DNA of 64,000 nt from a bacterium HR33 (GTDB taxonomy: Bacteria > Gemmatimonadota > Gemmatimonadetes > Gemmatimonadales > GWC2-71-9), in the NCBI GenBank assembly GCA_002923375.1, contig BEIJ01000001.1, positions 1,116,001 to 1,180,000 on the forward strand, given 5' to 3'. Positions 33,628 through 42,483 of this stretch are shown in pieces. The position numbers and the translations under genes are program-made. The notes under the pieces are model-generated. The model saw only the letters and a program-made list of their open reading frames with translations, was not told where the DNA came from and did not search any database. Position 1 is the first letter of the stretch. Every line of letters starts with the position of its first letter.

Positions 33628-34787
33628 GCGATCGCCGCCGATTGTTGGGATGGGGGCTGCTTCCCCTGTTGCTGCTGGCGCTGCTGTCGGTTGCGCTGGT
33701 GCGGGGCGGGCTTTTGGAGTTCTTGCGCCGGGGAGTTCCTCCGGTGGAAGAGCTCTCGTTCGAGCGGGTGCGGTTGGTTCCCGGGCAGATCGAGCTGGAG
33801 GTGGTGAACGGCGGTCCCGATCCCGTGACTGTGGCCCAGGTGATGGTGGACGAGGCGTTCTGGGACTTCCAGATCGCGCCTTCGGCCACGCTCGGGCGCT
33901 TGGGCCGGGCTACCGTGAGGATTCCGTATCCTTGGGTGGAGGGCGAGCCTCACGAGGTAACGCTGCTCACTTCTACCGGGCTCACTTTCAGTCACGAGAT
34001 CGCGGTGGCCACGGAGACGGCGCGCCCGGATGCGCGGTACTTTGCGGTGTTCACCGCGATCGGGGTGTACGTGGGGGTGCTTCCCGTGGCGATAGGGTTG
34101 CTTTGGTTCCCCTTCCTCAGGCGCTTGGATCGCCGCTGGCTGCATTTCGCCTTGGCTCTTACCGCGGGCCTTTTGGTATTCCTCGGCGTGGACGCGCTGG
34201 ACGAGGCTCTGGAGGCGGCGGAGGCTCTGGCGGGAGCGTACCAGGGTGTTTTGGTGGTGGCGGTGGGAGCGCTGGGGGCGCTGCTTGTGTTGCAGGCGCT
34301 TTCCCGGTCCAAACTTTCAGTCGAGGGGGAAGCCGGCCGGCGTGCGATCGCCTATCTGATCGCGCTGGGCATTGGGCTCCACAACTTAGGTGAAGGATTG
34401 GCGATAGGCGCGGCTTACTCGCTCGGAGAAGTGGCGCTGGGCGCCTTTTTGATCGTGGGGTTCATGCTCCACAATACCACCGAGGGGTTGGGGATCGTAG
34501 CTCCCATAGCTCGGGACCGCCCCCGGGTCGGGACCTTGGCGGCTCTGGGTCTCTTGGCCGGCGCTCCCACGATTGCCGGAGCGTGGATCGGAGGACTGGC
34601 TTACTCGCCGTTCTATGCGACTCTCTTTCTGGCCGTGGGTGTGGGGGCCATCGCTCAGGTGGTAGCCGCCCTCTACCGCCTGGTAGCCCGCGAGACCGAC
34701 GGGGCGGTTTGGACGCCCTATACCGCAGGGGGCGTGCTCGCGGGGATGCTGGTGATGTACGGGACCGGCCTTTTGGTAGCCGGCTAG
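33624..34787 (+). CDS. ZIP-family metal permease with periplasmic beta-rich N-terminal domain
   Basis: 387 residues from GTG 33624, overlapping the oxidase stop (GTGA). After one membrane helix (10-26) comes an 85-residue beta-rich, cupredoxin-like domain (45-130: LEVVNGGPDPVTVAQVMVD, ending HEIAVATET). The ZIP core has eight helices, with both binuclear metal motifs intact: H253-N254-E257 in GLHNLGEGLAIG and H283-N284-E287 in MLHNTTEGLG. ZIP proteins move Zn, Fe or Mn into the cytoplasm. The extra head could dock the oxidase or hold metal at the entrance. Regulation by the DtxR-type protein of the same operon is likely. Confidence 0.9.
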   Translation: MSDRRRLLGWGLLPLLLLALLSVALVRGGLLEFLRRGVPPVEELSFERVRLVPGQIELEVVNGGPDPVTVAQVMVDEAFWDFQIAPSATLGRLGRATVRIPYPWVEGEPHEVTLLTSTGLTFSHEIAVATETARPDARYFAVFTAIGVYVGVLPVAIGLLWFPFLRRLDRRWLHFALALTAGLLVFLGVDALDEALEAAEALAGAYQGVLVVAVGALGALLVLQALSRSKLSVEGEAGRRAIAYLIALGIGLHNLGEGLAIGAAYSLGEVALGAFLIVGFMLHNTTEGLGIVAPIARDRPRVGTLAALGLLAGAPTIAGAWIGGLAYSPFYATLFLAVGVGAIAQVVAALYRLVARETDGAVWTPYTAGGVLAGMLVMYGTGLLVAG

Positions 34788-34792
34788 CGGAC

Positions 34793-35761
34793 TCAGGGGC
34801 GTCTTTCCCCTTTGTCGGTTCTGGCTTCTTCCAGCGCTCTGAGGATCGCCGCTAGCCGGCGGTCGCGAGCCCGCCGAATCTCGGAGATCTTGCCCGCGTA
34901 AGCTTTTTCGATCATCCGAATCAGCCGCTGCTGATCTTCGGGCTCCAATCGGGACCAGTTTGCCAGATCGTTCCAATAGTCTTCGAACGTGGTGAGGAGA
35001 CTCTGGAGGAAAGCCGCTACGCCGCGTTCTCCGGCGGCGAGGTGGTAGGTGAGATGGGGGCCCGCGGCCGCCCACCCTAAAGCGGGCCCCAAGGAGACTG
35101 CCCGGTCGAGGTCGTCCACCTCGATGGCGTCCTTGAGCACCAGGTCAATCGCCTCTCTCCAGACCGCGGCGGCTATTCTTCCAGCCACGTTTCCCAGTAT
35201 CGGCTTCTTGATCACTACTGGGATTCTTCCCAAGGCTCTCAGCCACCCTTTGAGCAACTCCAGGAGGGCGCCGTCGGTATCGGGGCCCGGGATGAGTTCC
35301 ACCAAGGGGATCAGCTCCGGAGGATTGAGCGGGTGTGCAACGATGCAGCGATCGGGCCTCCGGCACCGGGCTGCGATGTCTTTGATCTTGAGACCGCTCG
35401 ACGAGCTGGTCACCGCTCTGGCGTTCGGCGCTACCGACTCCAGGGTTTCGAACAGCCGCTGCTTGGCCAAGAGATCTTCGGGTATGGCTTCGATGATCCA
35501 CTGGGCGTCTTTGCATGCTTGCAGGAGACTGCGGGCCACGCGCAGCTGTGCTATACCCCGCTCGACTGCTTCCTCTTGCGCTCTTCCCAAGTACGCCAAG
35601 GCGCGGGCGCGGCCGGCGATGATCGCCGGGGCGGCGTCGAGGGCTGCGGCCGAGTTGTCGAACAGGGTCACCGGCCAGCCGGCGGACACGCACAGCGAGG
35701 CCCAGCCGGATCCGATATCGCCCGCACCTACTATCGCTACCTGCACTCGAGCGTGTGTCAT
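34793..35761 (-). CDS. 3-hydroxyacyl-CoA dehydrogenase family (gulonate/carnitine dehydrogenase-like)
   Basis: 322 residues. The NAD loop is VAIVGAGDIGSGWASL at the N-terminus. The catalytic region is CIVAHPLNPPELIPLVELIPG, with the family His and Glu, followed by the helical domain (GNVAGRIAAAVWREAIDLV). This arrangement fits L-gulonate 3-dehydrogenase or L-carnitine dehydrogenase more than the fatty-acid enzymes. It is cytoplasmic and NAD dependent; the substrate is not determined. A nucleoside hydrolase gene on the same strand ends 33 bp upstream. Confidence 0.87.
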   Translation of the reverse strand: MTHARVQVAIVGAGDIGSGWASLCVSAGWPVTLFDNSAAALDAAPAIIAGRARALAYLGRAQEEAVERGIAQLRVARSLLQACKDAQWIIEAIPEDLLAKQRLFETLESVAPNARAVTSSSSGLKIKDIAARCRRPDRCIVAHPLNPPELIPLVELIPGPDTDGALLELLKGWLRALGRIPVVIKKPILGNVAGRIAAAVWREAIDLVLKDAIEVDDLDRAVSLGPALGWAAAGPHLTYHLAAGERGVAAFLQSLLTTFEDYWNDLANWSRLEPEDQQRLIRMIEKAYAGKISEIRRARDRRLAAILRALEEARTDKGERRP

Positions 35762-35794
35762 ATGGCTATTCTCCGCATTCGAGCGGCGGCCTCG

Positions 35795-36700
35795 TCAAAG
35801 GTCGGCAAAGACTCGCCGCAGCAAAGTTTTCATCCGGGGGACATCCACATCGATAGCCACATCGACCGGACTTCCGCCGTCGCGCTCCTTTGTATGCCCT
35901 CTGTGCTCGCCCTCGTCAAGGTCCACCTCCAGTAAGACGCGCTTGGTGCGGAGCAGTCCGGGCGACAGTAGTTCTCCCACGGTCAGTACGTCGTTGACCA
36001 CACACCCGTCGAGTCTCTCCTGCCGGCGGTGGAACTCGACGTAGAACCTCAGCGCCTCCGCGAGCCAGGAAACCAGCGGATCCTGCGACCGGGCGAGCCG
36101 CTCAACCTCGGTCCGGCTCAGGGTGAAGCGGCGGGTGGCGTCGAGTCCTACCATGGTAGTGGGGAGTCCCGCCTTTAGCACCGTGTCGGCGGCTTCGGGA
36201 TCGGCCCAGGCGTTGAAATCCGCCCAGCGGTTGGTGTTCCCCCGCTCTCTTAGGTTGCCGAACATCCCCAAATGGCGCCGTATTTTGCTCTTGACCAGCT
36301 TCGCATCTCTGAGAACGGCGCGGGCCAAGTTGGTAAGCGGTCCGAGAGTGATCAGAATTACCGGAGCGCTCTGCTGAGACAGAAGCTCCAGCAAGACCTC
36401 GGGCTGTGGCGTTACGGGTTCGGCGGGAGGAACTTGGGCGTAACCCACGCCGCTCGTTCCGTGGGTTTCGGGCGCGGTTATCAAAGGTCGGGACAAGGGC
36501 CGGTCCGATCCCGGCGATACGGGGATATCGGGTCTTCCGGCGAGCTCCAATACGATGCGGGCGTTCCGGGTGCAGTTCTCCAGGGTGGAATTGCCGTAGG
36601 TGGTGATTACCGCCGCCAGGTCGAGTTCGGGAGATTTGGCGGCCAAGGCCAAGGTCACGACGTCGTCGATTCCCGGATCGGTGTCTATGATCACCCGCAT
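35795..36700 (-). CDS. Inosine/uridine-preferring nucleoside hydrolase
   Basis: 301 residues. The N-terminal DTDPGIDDVVTLALA holds the calcium-binding aspartates, ITLGPLTNLARAV is the second family motif, and VVNDVLTVGELLSP near the C-terminus provides the late active-site Asp. The enzyme splits ribonucleosides to base and ribose in purine/pyrimidine salvage. The canonical late motif HDPLAV is read here as VNDVLTV, so the His is replaced, which may alter specificity. Confidence 0.9.
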   Translation of the reverse strand: MRVIIDTDPGIDDVVTLALAAKSPELDLAAVITTYGNSTLENCTRNARIVLELAGRPDIPVSPGSDRPLSRPLITAPETHGTSGVGYAQVPPAEPVTPQPEVLLELLSQQSAPVILITLGPLTNLARAVLRDAKLVKSKIRRHLGMFGNLRERGNTNRWADFNAWADPEAADTVLKAGLPTTMVGLDATRRFTLSRTEVERLARSQDPLVSWLAEALRFYVEFHRRQERLDGCVVNDVLTVGELLSPGLLRTKRVLLEVDLDEGEHRGHTKERDGGSPVDVAIDVDVPRMKTLLRRVFADL

Positions 36701-36919
36701 CGTTCCCCTTCTGCGGCGCGAACCTGAGTGCTTCCATTACAGGCCGCCATGCCGCGGCTGGTGAATGGGTAATACGCAGTAATCTTATCCGCTCGGTTAA
36801 TGGCGCGTAGCTCCCGTGTTGCGGGCCCGGAACGCCAGCCGCCGATTTGGCGGGCGGACTGGCGGCGGGAGGTTGGGGCGTCTAACCTAATCGGCCGTGG
36901 GCCGAGGACACGGATTGAC

Positions 36920-37687
36920 ATGGGCGCTGTGCTCTTAGGCACCCAGGGCTGGGAGCATGCTTCGTGGGTTGGGTCGTTTTACCCGCGGAATATCCCGTGC
37001 AGTGAGATGCTGGCCTTTTACGCCGCGGAGTTCGGGACGGTGGAGGCGGGCGGGAGCTTCTATTGCACGCCCGCTGCAGCTACGCTTTCCCAATGGCGCC
37101 GTTCGGTTCCGGAAGAATTTTTGTTCTCCCTCAAGGTTCCTCACCACGTCACCCACTGCCGCCGCTTGGAGGATTCCGCCCAATTTATGGAGGATTTCTG
37201 CCGCCGCGTATCCGGTTTGGGTGCCGGGCTGGGTGCGTTGTTGGTGCAGCTCAGTCCGGATTTCCATCCGGGGGAGTTCAACCGGGCCAGGTTTGCAGAA
37301 TTCGTCGCCGCTCTTCCGCCGGGCTTTCGCTGGGCTTTCGAGTTCAGGCACCGGGGATGGTTGGAGTCCGGCACCTTATCTCTCTTGGAGCGGTACGGGG
37401 CGGCGCTGGTTCTGGCGGATTCGCGCTGGGTGTCTCGACCGCGGGTTTTGGACTTGGCGCTCGCGCCCACCGCGGATTTTGCTTACGTCCGATGGACGCT
37501 TGGGGCTCGGGAAGATGGCCGGGGGCATTCGTTTCATCTCTGGGCCCGGGTATTGGAGGCGTTGAGCGCGAAGGTGAACTTGGTTTTGGGCTATTTTGCC
37601 GAGGGCTATAAGGGTTCCGCGGTGGCCGCGGTGCGCGAGATGGAGTCGATGTTGGGTATCGACCGGCCGGGGATGGTTGGGCGGTGA
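36920..37687 (+). CDS. DUF72 family protein, second copy
   Basis: 255 residues from ATG 36920; the frame is open 40 codons upstream without family similarity. It has GTQGWEHASWVGSFYP, FGTVEAGGSFYCTP, FLFSLKVPHHVTHC and WAFEFRHRGW, the same scaffold as the protein at 12157 but far diverged. The function of DUF72 is unknown. Its stop overlaps the GTG start of the TupA-like gene, so they are co-translated. Confidence 0.85.
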   Translation: MGAVLLGTQGWEHASWVGSFYPRNIPCSEMLAFYAAEFGTVEAGGSFYCTPAAATLSQWRRSVPEEFLFSLKVPHHVTHCRRLEDSAQFMEDFCRRVSGLGAGLGALLVQLSPDFHPGEFNRARFAEFVAALPPGFRWAFEFRHRGWLESGTLSLLERYGAALVLADSRWVSRPRVLDLALAPTADFAYVRWTLGAREDGRGHSFHLWARVLEALSAKVNLVLGYFAEGYKGSAVAAVREMESMLGIDRPGMVGR

Positions 37688-38517
37688 GGGCGGTCGTAGT
37701 TTTGGCGGTGGCCGCAGCGGCGGCGCTGGGGGATCCGCGGGCCCTGGCGGCTCAGCGGGATTTGGTTCTGGCCACTACCACGTCGGTTCGGGATGCGGGT
37801 CTGCTGGACGTGTTGCTCCCACCGTTCGAGCGGGAGAAGGGGCGCAGGGTGAAGGTGGTCGCGGTGGGGAGCGGGCAGGCGATGGAGCTGGGGCGGAGAG
37901 GTGAGGCGGACATCTTCATCTTGCACGATCCCCGGGGAGAGGAGGCGTTTGTGCGGGAAGGTTACGGGGTCGAGCGCGCGCCCCTCATGTATAACGAGTT
38001 CGTTCTTGCTGGCCCTCCGTCCGATCCGGCGGGGGTGCGTTCGCTGAGTAATGCAGCAAAGGCGCTGGTCGCGATCGCCTCGGCCGGTGCGAAATTCGTA
38101 TCGCGCGGCGATCGTTCGGGGACCCATATAAAGGAATTGGAGCTGTGGCGGCGGGCGGGGATCGAGCCGAGGGGGAGTTGGTACCTGGAATCCGGCCAGG
38201 GGATGGGAGCCACGCTTCAGATCGCCAACGAGCTTCAGGCGTATGTTCTGACCGATATCGGGACCTTTCTGGCGCACCGTTATCCTTTGGATCTCCAGAT
38301 TCTGGTGTCCGGAGATACGGCTCTGTTCAATCCCTATCACGTGGTGCTGGCCAATCCGGAGAGATTTCCGTGGGTAGATTTCGAGGGGGCGCGTGCTTTG
38401 AGGGAGTATCTCTTGTCGGAGCGGGCGCAGCGGGCTATCGGAGCGTTCGGCAGGGACCGGTTCGGGCGGTCGTTATTCAATCCTGCCCTGACAGGGCAAC
38501 CGGGCCGTTCGAGATAA
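37684..38517 (+). CDS. tupA: TupA-like tungstate/molybdate-binding periplasmic protein
   Basis: 277 residues from GTG 37684, with a Sec signal (AVVVLAVAAAAALGDPRALAA). The TupA oxyanion pocket segments are present: LATTTSVRDAGLLDVLLPPF, GSGQAMELGRRGEADIFILH, SRGDRSGTHIKELELW and WYLESGQGMGATLQIANE. It would capture tungstate for ABC uptake. The TupB permease and TupC ATPase are not next to it: the following gene is a thioesterase. Either the transporter is elsewhere or the protein works differently. Confidence 0.9.
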   Translation: MRAVVVLAVAAAAALGDPRALAAQRDLVLATTTSVRDAGLLDVLLPPFEREKGRRVKVVAVGSGQAMELGRRGEADIFILHDPRGEEAFVREGYGVERAPLMYNEFVLAGPPSDPAGVRSLSNAAKALVAIASAGAKFVSRGDRSGTHIKELELWRRAGIEPRGSWYLESGQGMGATLQIANELQAYVLTDIGTFLAHRYPLDLQILVSGDTALFNPYHVVLANPERFPWVDFEGARALREYLLSERAQRAIGAFGRDRFGRSLFNPALTGQPGRSR

Positions 38518-38536
38518 GCGTAGGAGCGTTCCCGCG

Positions 38537-39058
38537 ATGGGTGCTAAGCGAGGTATGCGGCTGATGTCAGATCTGGAACCGCGGCCGGTGCGGGAGTCTC
38601 ACGCGGTGATGTCCGAGCTGATGCTCCCGCATATGGCCAACAATTTGGGGCACGTTTTTGGCGGTGTGATTTTGTCCCTGGTTGACCGGGTGGCGGCGGT
38701 TGCGGCGATCAGGCACGCCCGGAGGCCGTGTGTCACGGTGGCGATAGACAGTGTGGTGTTCTACGAGCCGATCTATCTGGGGGAGCTGGTGACTGCCAAG
38801 GCCAGCGTCAATTACGTGGGTCGCACTTCGATGGAAGTGGGTGTGAGGGTGGAGGCGGAGGATTTGTTTACCGGAAAGCGGCGGCATACCAATTCTTGTT
38901 ATGTGACCTTCGTTGCCATAGACAGCAATCACCGTCCGGTGCCGGTGCCGAAGGTGATACCGGAGACCGAGGAAGAGCGGCGGCGGTATGCGGAGGCCGA
39001 GGAGCGCCGGCGCAGGCGGCTGGAGGAGCGGAAGCGCTCCGGTGGTAGGCGGGGCTGA
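38537..39058 (+). CDS. Acyl-CoA thioesterase (YciA-type hotdog)
   Basis: 173 residues. The hotdog fold signature is MLPHMANNLGHVFGGVILSL with the catalytic Asn/Asp region, and ACVTVAIDSVVFYEPIYLGE-like central strands. These enzymes release CoA from acyl-CoA in the cytoplasm. The last 25 residues are almost all Arg and Glu (ERRRYAEAEERRRRRLEERK), a charged tail often seen in GC-rich genomes. In-frame ATGs at 38555 and 38564 are alternative starts. Confidence 0.9.
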   Translation: MGAKRGMRLMSDLEPRPVRESHAVMSELMLPHMANNLGHVFGGVILSLVDRVAAVAAIRHARRPCVTVAIDSVVFYEPIYLGELVTAKASVNYVGRTSMEVGVRVEAEDLFTGKRRHTNSCYVTFVAIDSNHRPVPVPKVIPETEEERRRYAEAEERRRRRLEERKRSGGRRG

Positions 39059-39063
39059 GGCCG

Positions 39064-39879
39064 TTGCGGGTGGTTTGTGTGCTGAGCGGGGGTGGCGCCA
39101 AGAGTGCGGCCCACATAGGCGCGGTTCAGGCGCTTTTGGAGCGGGGGCTGGTGCCGGGGTATTTCGCGGGTACTTCCATGGGGGCGGTGATAGCCGCGTG
39201 CTTTGCCAGCGGTCTTTCCTACGAGGAAGTTCTTTCCCGCGCGGCGTCGGTTTCCCGGCGGGACGTGGCCCGATTGGCGCCGGGGGTTTTGACCGGGCCT
39301 TGGGCCAAGAGCCTGCTTCAGCGGGAGCCGCTGGAGGAAACGATCGAGCGTCTGGTGCCGGCGGAGCGGTTCTCGGATCTTCGGTTTCCTCTGACGGTGA
39401 CAGCGGTGGACGCCGAGAGCGGGGAGTTGGTGCTCTTCGGGGCCAAGGGGCGGGCCGATGTTCCGTTGCGGCTGGCGCTTTACGCTTCGTGCGCTCTTCC
39501 CGTCTACTATCCGCCGGCGCTGATCGACGGCAGAGCGTACGTGGACGGCGGGCTTCGGTCGCCGCTGCCGTTGAAGGTAGTGGAGCGGGAAGATGCCGAT
39601 TTGGTGTTTGCGGTCTATGTCGGTCCCTCGTTTTCCGAAGAAGGTCCGCGGCGGGAACGGGAGCCTACGCTGCTGGCCGCACACAACAATGCCATGCGGA
39701 TAATGATGGCTGCTCAGGCGGAAGCGGAGATAGCTGGGTGGAAGGGCGGGGCGCGGCTGGTGCTGGTACGCCCTCCGGTGGAAGCTCAGGCGACCTTTGC
39801 CGTAGACCGTGTGGTGCGTTATGTGGAGCGGGGCTACCGGGCTGCGGTGCGCGCACTGGAAGACTGGAGGCGGGCTTGA
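39064..39879 (+). CDS. Patatin-like phospholipase (RssA type)
   Basis: 271 residues from TTG 39064, 5 bp after the thioesterase stop. The oxyanion loop is LSGGGAKSAAHIG, the nucleophile elbow GTSMG, and the dyad partner DGGLRSPLP. These are Ser-Asp lipid acyl hydrolases acting on membrane phospholipids or related esters. No signal peptide is visible, so it is probably cytoplasmic. Co-transcription with an acyl-CoA thioesterase and, further on, an Mla lipid transporter suggests a lipid-turnover neighbourhood. Confidence 0.9.
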   Translation: MRVVCVLSGGGAKSAAHIGAVQALLERGLVPGYFAGTSMGAVIAACFASGLSYEEVLSRAASVSRRDVARLAPGVLTGPWAKSLLQREPLEETIERLVPAERFSDLRFPLTVTAVDAESGELVLFGAKGRADVPLRLALYASCALPVYYPPALIDGRAYVDGGLRSPLPLKVVEREDADLVFAVYVGPSFSEEGPRREREPTLLAAHNNAMRIMMAAQAEAEIAGWKGGARLVLVRPPVEAQATFAVDRVVRYVERGYRAAVRALEDWRRA

Positions 39880-39927
39880 GGCGGGACCTTACGCCGGGCG
39901 GCCGGTTCTCTATCTTAGGATCGTTGT

Positions 39928-40350
39928 ATGTCTAGGAAGTATTTCACCGTCGAGGAAGCCAACCGGACGCTTCCGCTGGTGCGCCGTGTAGTGGGTGACA
40001 TAGTGGACGAGTATCGGCGCTGGCGGGAGAACGTTTACCGCTACGAACTAATCGCGGCGACCCGGGCGCCCGGCCAGCCGGAGACGGACGAGCAGGTGGC
40101 GTTGCGCCGGCTGGTGGATCAGAGCGCTCACAAGATAAACGGATATATGGAAGAACTGGCGCTGGTGGGTTGCCTTTTCAAAGGATTCGAAGAGGGGCTG
40201 GTGGACTTTTACAGCAAGCTCGAGGGGCGGGACGTCTTTCTGTGCTGGAAGCTCGGCGAGCCCGAGGTGTCGTACTGGCACGAGCTGGACGCGGGTTACG
40301 CGGGAAGGCGTCCCTTGGCACCCCGGCTTGCGGAGGGACGTACACGGTGA
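39928..40350 (+). CDS. DUF2203 family protein
   Basis: 140 residues from ATG 39928, beginning with the family signature KYFTVEEANRTLPLVRRVV. Two helical segments are followed by VGCLFKGFEEGLVDFYSKLE and VFLCWKLGEPEVSYWHELDAG, which are conserved in the family. DUF2203 has no assigned function; it is a small cytoplasmic protein common in Gemmatimonadota, Chloroflexota and Deinococcota. The stop overlaps the GTG of the next gene. Confidence 0.9.
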   Translation: MSRKYFTVEEANRTLPLVRRVVGDIVDEYRRWRENVYRYELIAATRAPGQPETDEQVALRRLVDQSAHKINGYMEELALVGCLFKGFEEGLVDFYSKLEGRDVFLCWKLGEPEVSYWHELDAGYAGRRPLAPRLAEGRTR

Positions 40351-40811
40351 CCGGGTTTGTGAAGTTCCTGCACCTGCTGACCACCGCCGCGTGGTTCGGC
40401 GGAGCTTTGGGCGCCATGACCTTGGCGGTTGCGGCACGACGGGAGGGGACCTCGGAACGGGCCTTCGTGGCCGCCCTCATCGGGCGATTGTACTCCAGGT
40501 TGATCGGCCCGGCGGCGGCGGTGAGTCTGCTCAGCGGTTTGGCGCTCACTATGATGCTGGCAATCCAGGGATTCGGGCCGATGCTGGGGAGCCCGCGGTT
40601 GGCGGTGATGCAGGGTGCGGGTCTGGTGGCGGGCATCTTGGTGTTGTTCGTCGGCCTTCCCACCGCAGTGAAGCTGGGGCGTCTGGCTGCGTCGGCAGAG
40701 GGGGATACTTTGCCTTCCGAGTTCGACGAGCTGCGCAAGCGCCAGGGGATCGTCCAGTCGGTAGCCGGCCTGCTCATGGTCATCGCCTTTTACGCGGCGG
40801 CCGCGCTATAG
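40347..40811 (+). CDS. Four-helix membrane protein (DUF2269-like)
   Basis: 154 residues from GTG 40347, overlapping the DUF2203 stop (GTGA). It has four hydrophobic helices: FVKFLHLLTTAAWFGGALGAM, IGPAAAVSLLSGLALTMML, MQGAGLVAGILVLFVGLP and GIVQSVAGLLMVIAFYAAAAL. The first helix carries the KFLH and WFGG motifs seen in the CopD/DUF2269-type heme or copper-binding membrane families. Function unknown. Confidence 0.7.
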   Translation: MTGFVKFLHLLTTAAWFGGALGAMTLAVAARREGTSERAFVAALIGRLYSRLIGPAAAVSLLSGLALTMMLAIQGFGPMLGSPRLAVMQGAGLVAGILVLFVGLPTAVKLGRLAASAEGDTLPSEFDELRKRQGIVQSVAGLLMVIAFYAAAAL

Positions 40812-40932
40812 GGTCTCGCGCACATCCAAAAGGGCTTCGGTTTTTTGACCGGTGCTTGACTCCGGCCGGCAAGGTTGATGGCCGGGAGTGGGCAAGTAGG
40901 GCGGTGTGCGGATATACTAATTGGGGCTGACA

Positions 40933-41727
40933 ATGGCGGAGCGTCACAGCGTCACCTTGGATGTCCGCCGCCTGGTGGGTCGCTACAGCCTGCACGCGAC
41001 CAGCCATGTGGGGCGGGTTGCGTACCTGCTGCTGGAGATGGTGCGGGCGCTGCCCGAGTGGCGGGTGTGGGTGCCCAGGGCGTTCGAGCAGGCCCAGGCG
41101 GTGGGTTACGGATCCCTTTTCATCGTGGGCCTCACCGCGGGGTTCGCCGGGGCGGTGACCTCGCTCCAGACGGGATATCAGTTTACCGGCAGCATTCCGG
41201 TGTACTTTGCCGGAGGGGTGATAGTCGAATCGATAATTCTGGAGCTGGGTCCGGTGCTCACGGCGTTGATCCTGGCGGGGCGGATCGGGGCCCGCTACGC
41301 GGCGGAGCTCGGCACCATGCGGGTCACCGAGCAGATCGACGCTTTGGAAAGTCTGGGCCGGTCGGCGATCTCGCATTTGGTGTTGCCCCGGGTGCTGGCG
41401 GGAACCTTGATGCTTCCGGTGCTGGTTATCTTCGCCGATCTGGTGGGTATTACGGCGGGCTGGCTGGCGGCCAAGGGATCGCTGGAGATGACCAACGCCG
41501 ATTTCGTTTACGGCGCGCAGTACTTCTTCAAGCCTTGGGATCTGTGGTATTCCATGATCAAGTCTTTCTTCTTCGGCCTGGCCATCACGGTAGTTCCCTG
41601 CTACGTGGGTCTGAGCACCGCTCAGGGCGCGGAAGGTGTGGGGCGATCTACTACGGCGGCGGTGGTGTCGGCCTCGGTTTTGATTCTCTTTTTGGATGCC
41701 GCGTTGGCGAAGGTGTTGTTGCAGTGA
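40933..41727 (+). CDS. mlaE: MlaE-type ABC permease (phospholipid transport)
   Basis: 264 residues from ATG 40933; TTG at 40921 is possible. The MlaE core is clear: SLFIVGLTAGFAGAVTSLQ, LGPVLTALILAGRIGARYAAELG, MRVTEQIDALESLG and LPRVLAGTLMLPVLVI. MlaE is the inner-membrane permease of the MlaFEDB complex, which moves phospholipids between inner and outer membranes. It overlaps mlaF by 4 bp and is followed by mlaD. No MlaB-type STAS gene or MlaC is seen. Confidence 0.95.
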   Translation: MAERHSVTLDVRRLVGRYSLHATSHVGRVAYLLLEMVRALPEWRVWVPRAFEQAQAVGYGSLFIVGLTAGFAGAVTSLQTGYQFTGSIPVYFAGGVIVESIILELGPVLTALILAGRIGARYAAELGTMRVTEQIDALESLGRSAISHLVLPRVLAGTLMLPVLVIFADLVGITAGWLAAKGSLEMTNADFVYGAQYFFKPWDLWYSMIKSFFFGLAITVVPCYVGLSTAQGAEGVGRSTTAAVVSASVLILFLDAALAKVLLQ

Positions 41728-42473
41728 TCGAGCTGCGGCAGGTTTCCAAGAGGTTTGGCGATCTGGTGGTGCTGGACGGTGTGGACTTCGAGGTTCGCAC
41801 CGGGGAGACGGTGGCCCTTTTGGGCCAGTCCGGTGTGGGGAAGAGCGTGCTGCTGAAGCACATAAACGGTCTGATTCGGCCGGACAGCGGTGAAGTTTAC
41901 GTGGACGGTCTCAACGTCAATCGTTTGCGCCGCAAGGAGTTGGCCAAGTTGCGGGCTCGCATCGGGTACGTCTTTCAGGCGGGTGCGCTGTTCGATTCGA
42001 TGACGGTGTACGAAAACATCAAGCTGGGGATCACCGACGATGCGGCTCAGTCGGACGAGGATTATTGCCGCGAGCGGGTGGCGCGCTGCCTGGAGCTGGT
42101 CAACCTCCCGCCCGAGGTGGCTTCCAAGTATCCCGCCGAGCTTTCCGGAGGGATGCGCAAGCGGGTGGGGATCGCCCGGGCGATCGCGGGGCAGCCCACT
42201 TATCTCCTCTGGGACGAGCCGACTTCGGGTCTCGATCCGGTGAACGCGGACATCATAGACTCGCTGGTGGAAAAGTTGGACGACGAGTTGGGGGTGACCA
42301 GCGTGGTGGTGACTCACGATGTTCGCGGGGCGTTCAGGGTGGCGGATCGGATCGCGCTCTTGAAGGATGGCAGGATCCGGGCTATGGGTACGCCGGAAGA
42401 ACTGCGCAACAGCACGGATCCGGCGGTGCAGCAGTTCTTGGAGCGGGATCTCACCGAGCCGGTGACCCACTGA
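41724..42473 (+). CDS. mlaF: MlaF-type ABC ATPase
   Basis: 249 residues from GTG 41724. Walker A is GQSGVGKSVLLKHI, the signature ELSGGMRKRVGIARAIA, Walker B LLWDEPTSGLDP, and the H-loop VVVTHDV. The SGGMRKR form of the signature is specific to the Mla/Mce ATPases. It powers the MlaE permease. The gene is coupled to mlaE by a GTGA overlap and precedes mlaD by 10 bp. Confidence 0.96.
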   Translation: MIELRQVSKRFGDLVVLDGVDFEVRTGETVALLGQSGVGKSVLLKHINGLIRPDSGEVYVDGLNVNRLRRKELAKLRARIGYVFQAGALFDSMTVYENIKLGITDDAAQSDEDYCRERVARCLELVNLPPEVASKYPAELSGGMRKRVGIARAIAGQPTYLLWDEPTSGLDPVNADIIDSLVEKLDDELGVTSVVVTHDVRGAFRVADRIALLKDGRIRAMGTPEELRNSTDPAVQQFLERDLTEPVTH

Positions 42474-42483
42474 ACGGGGGACT

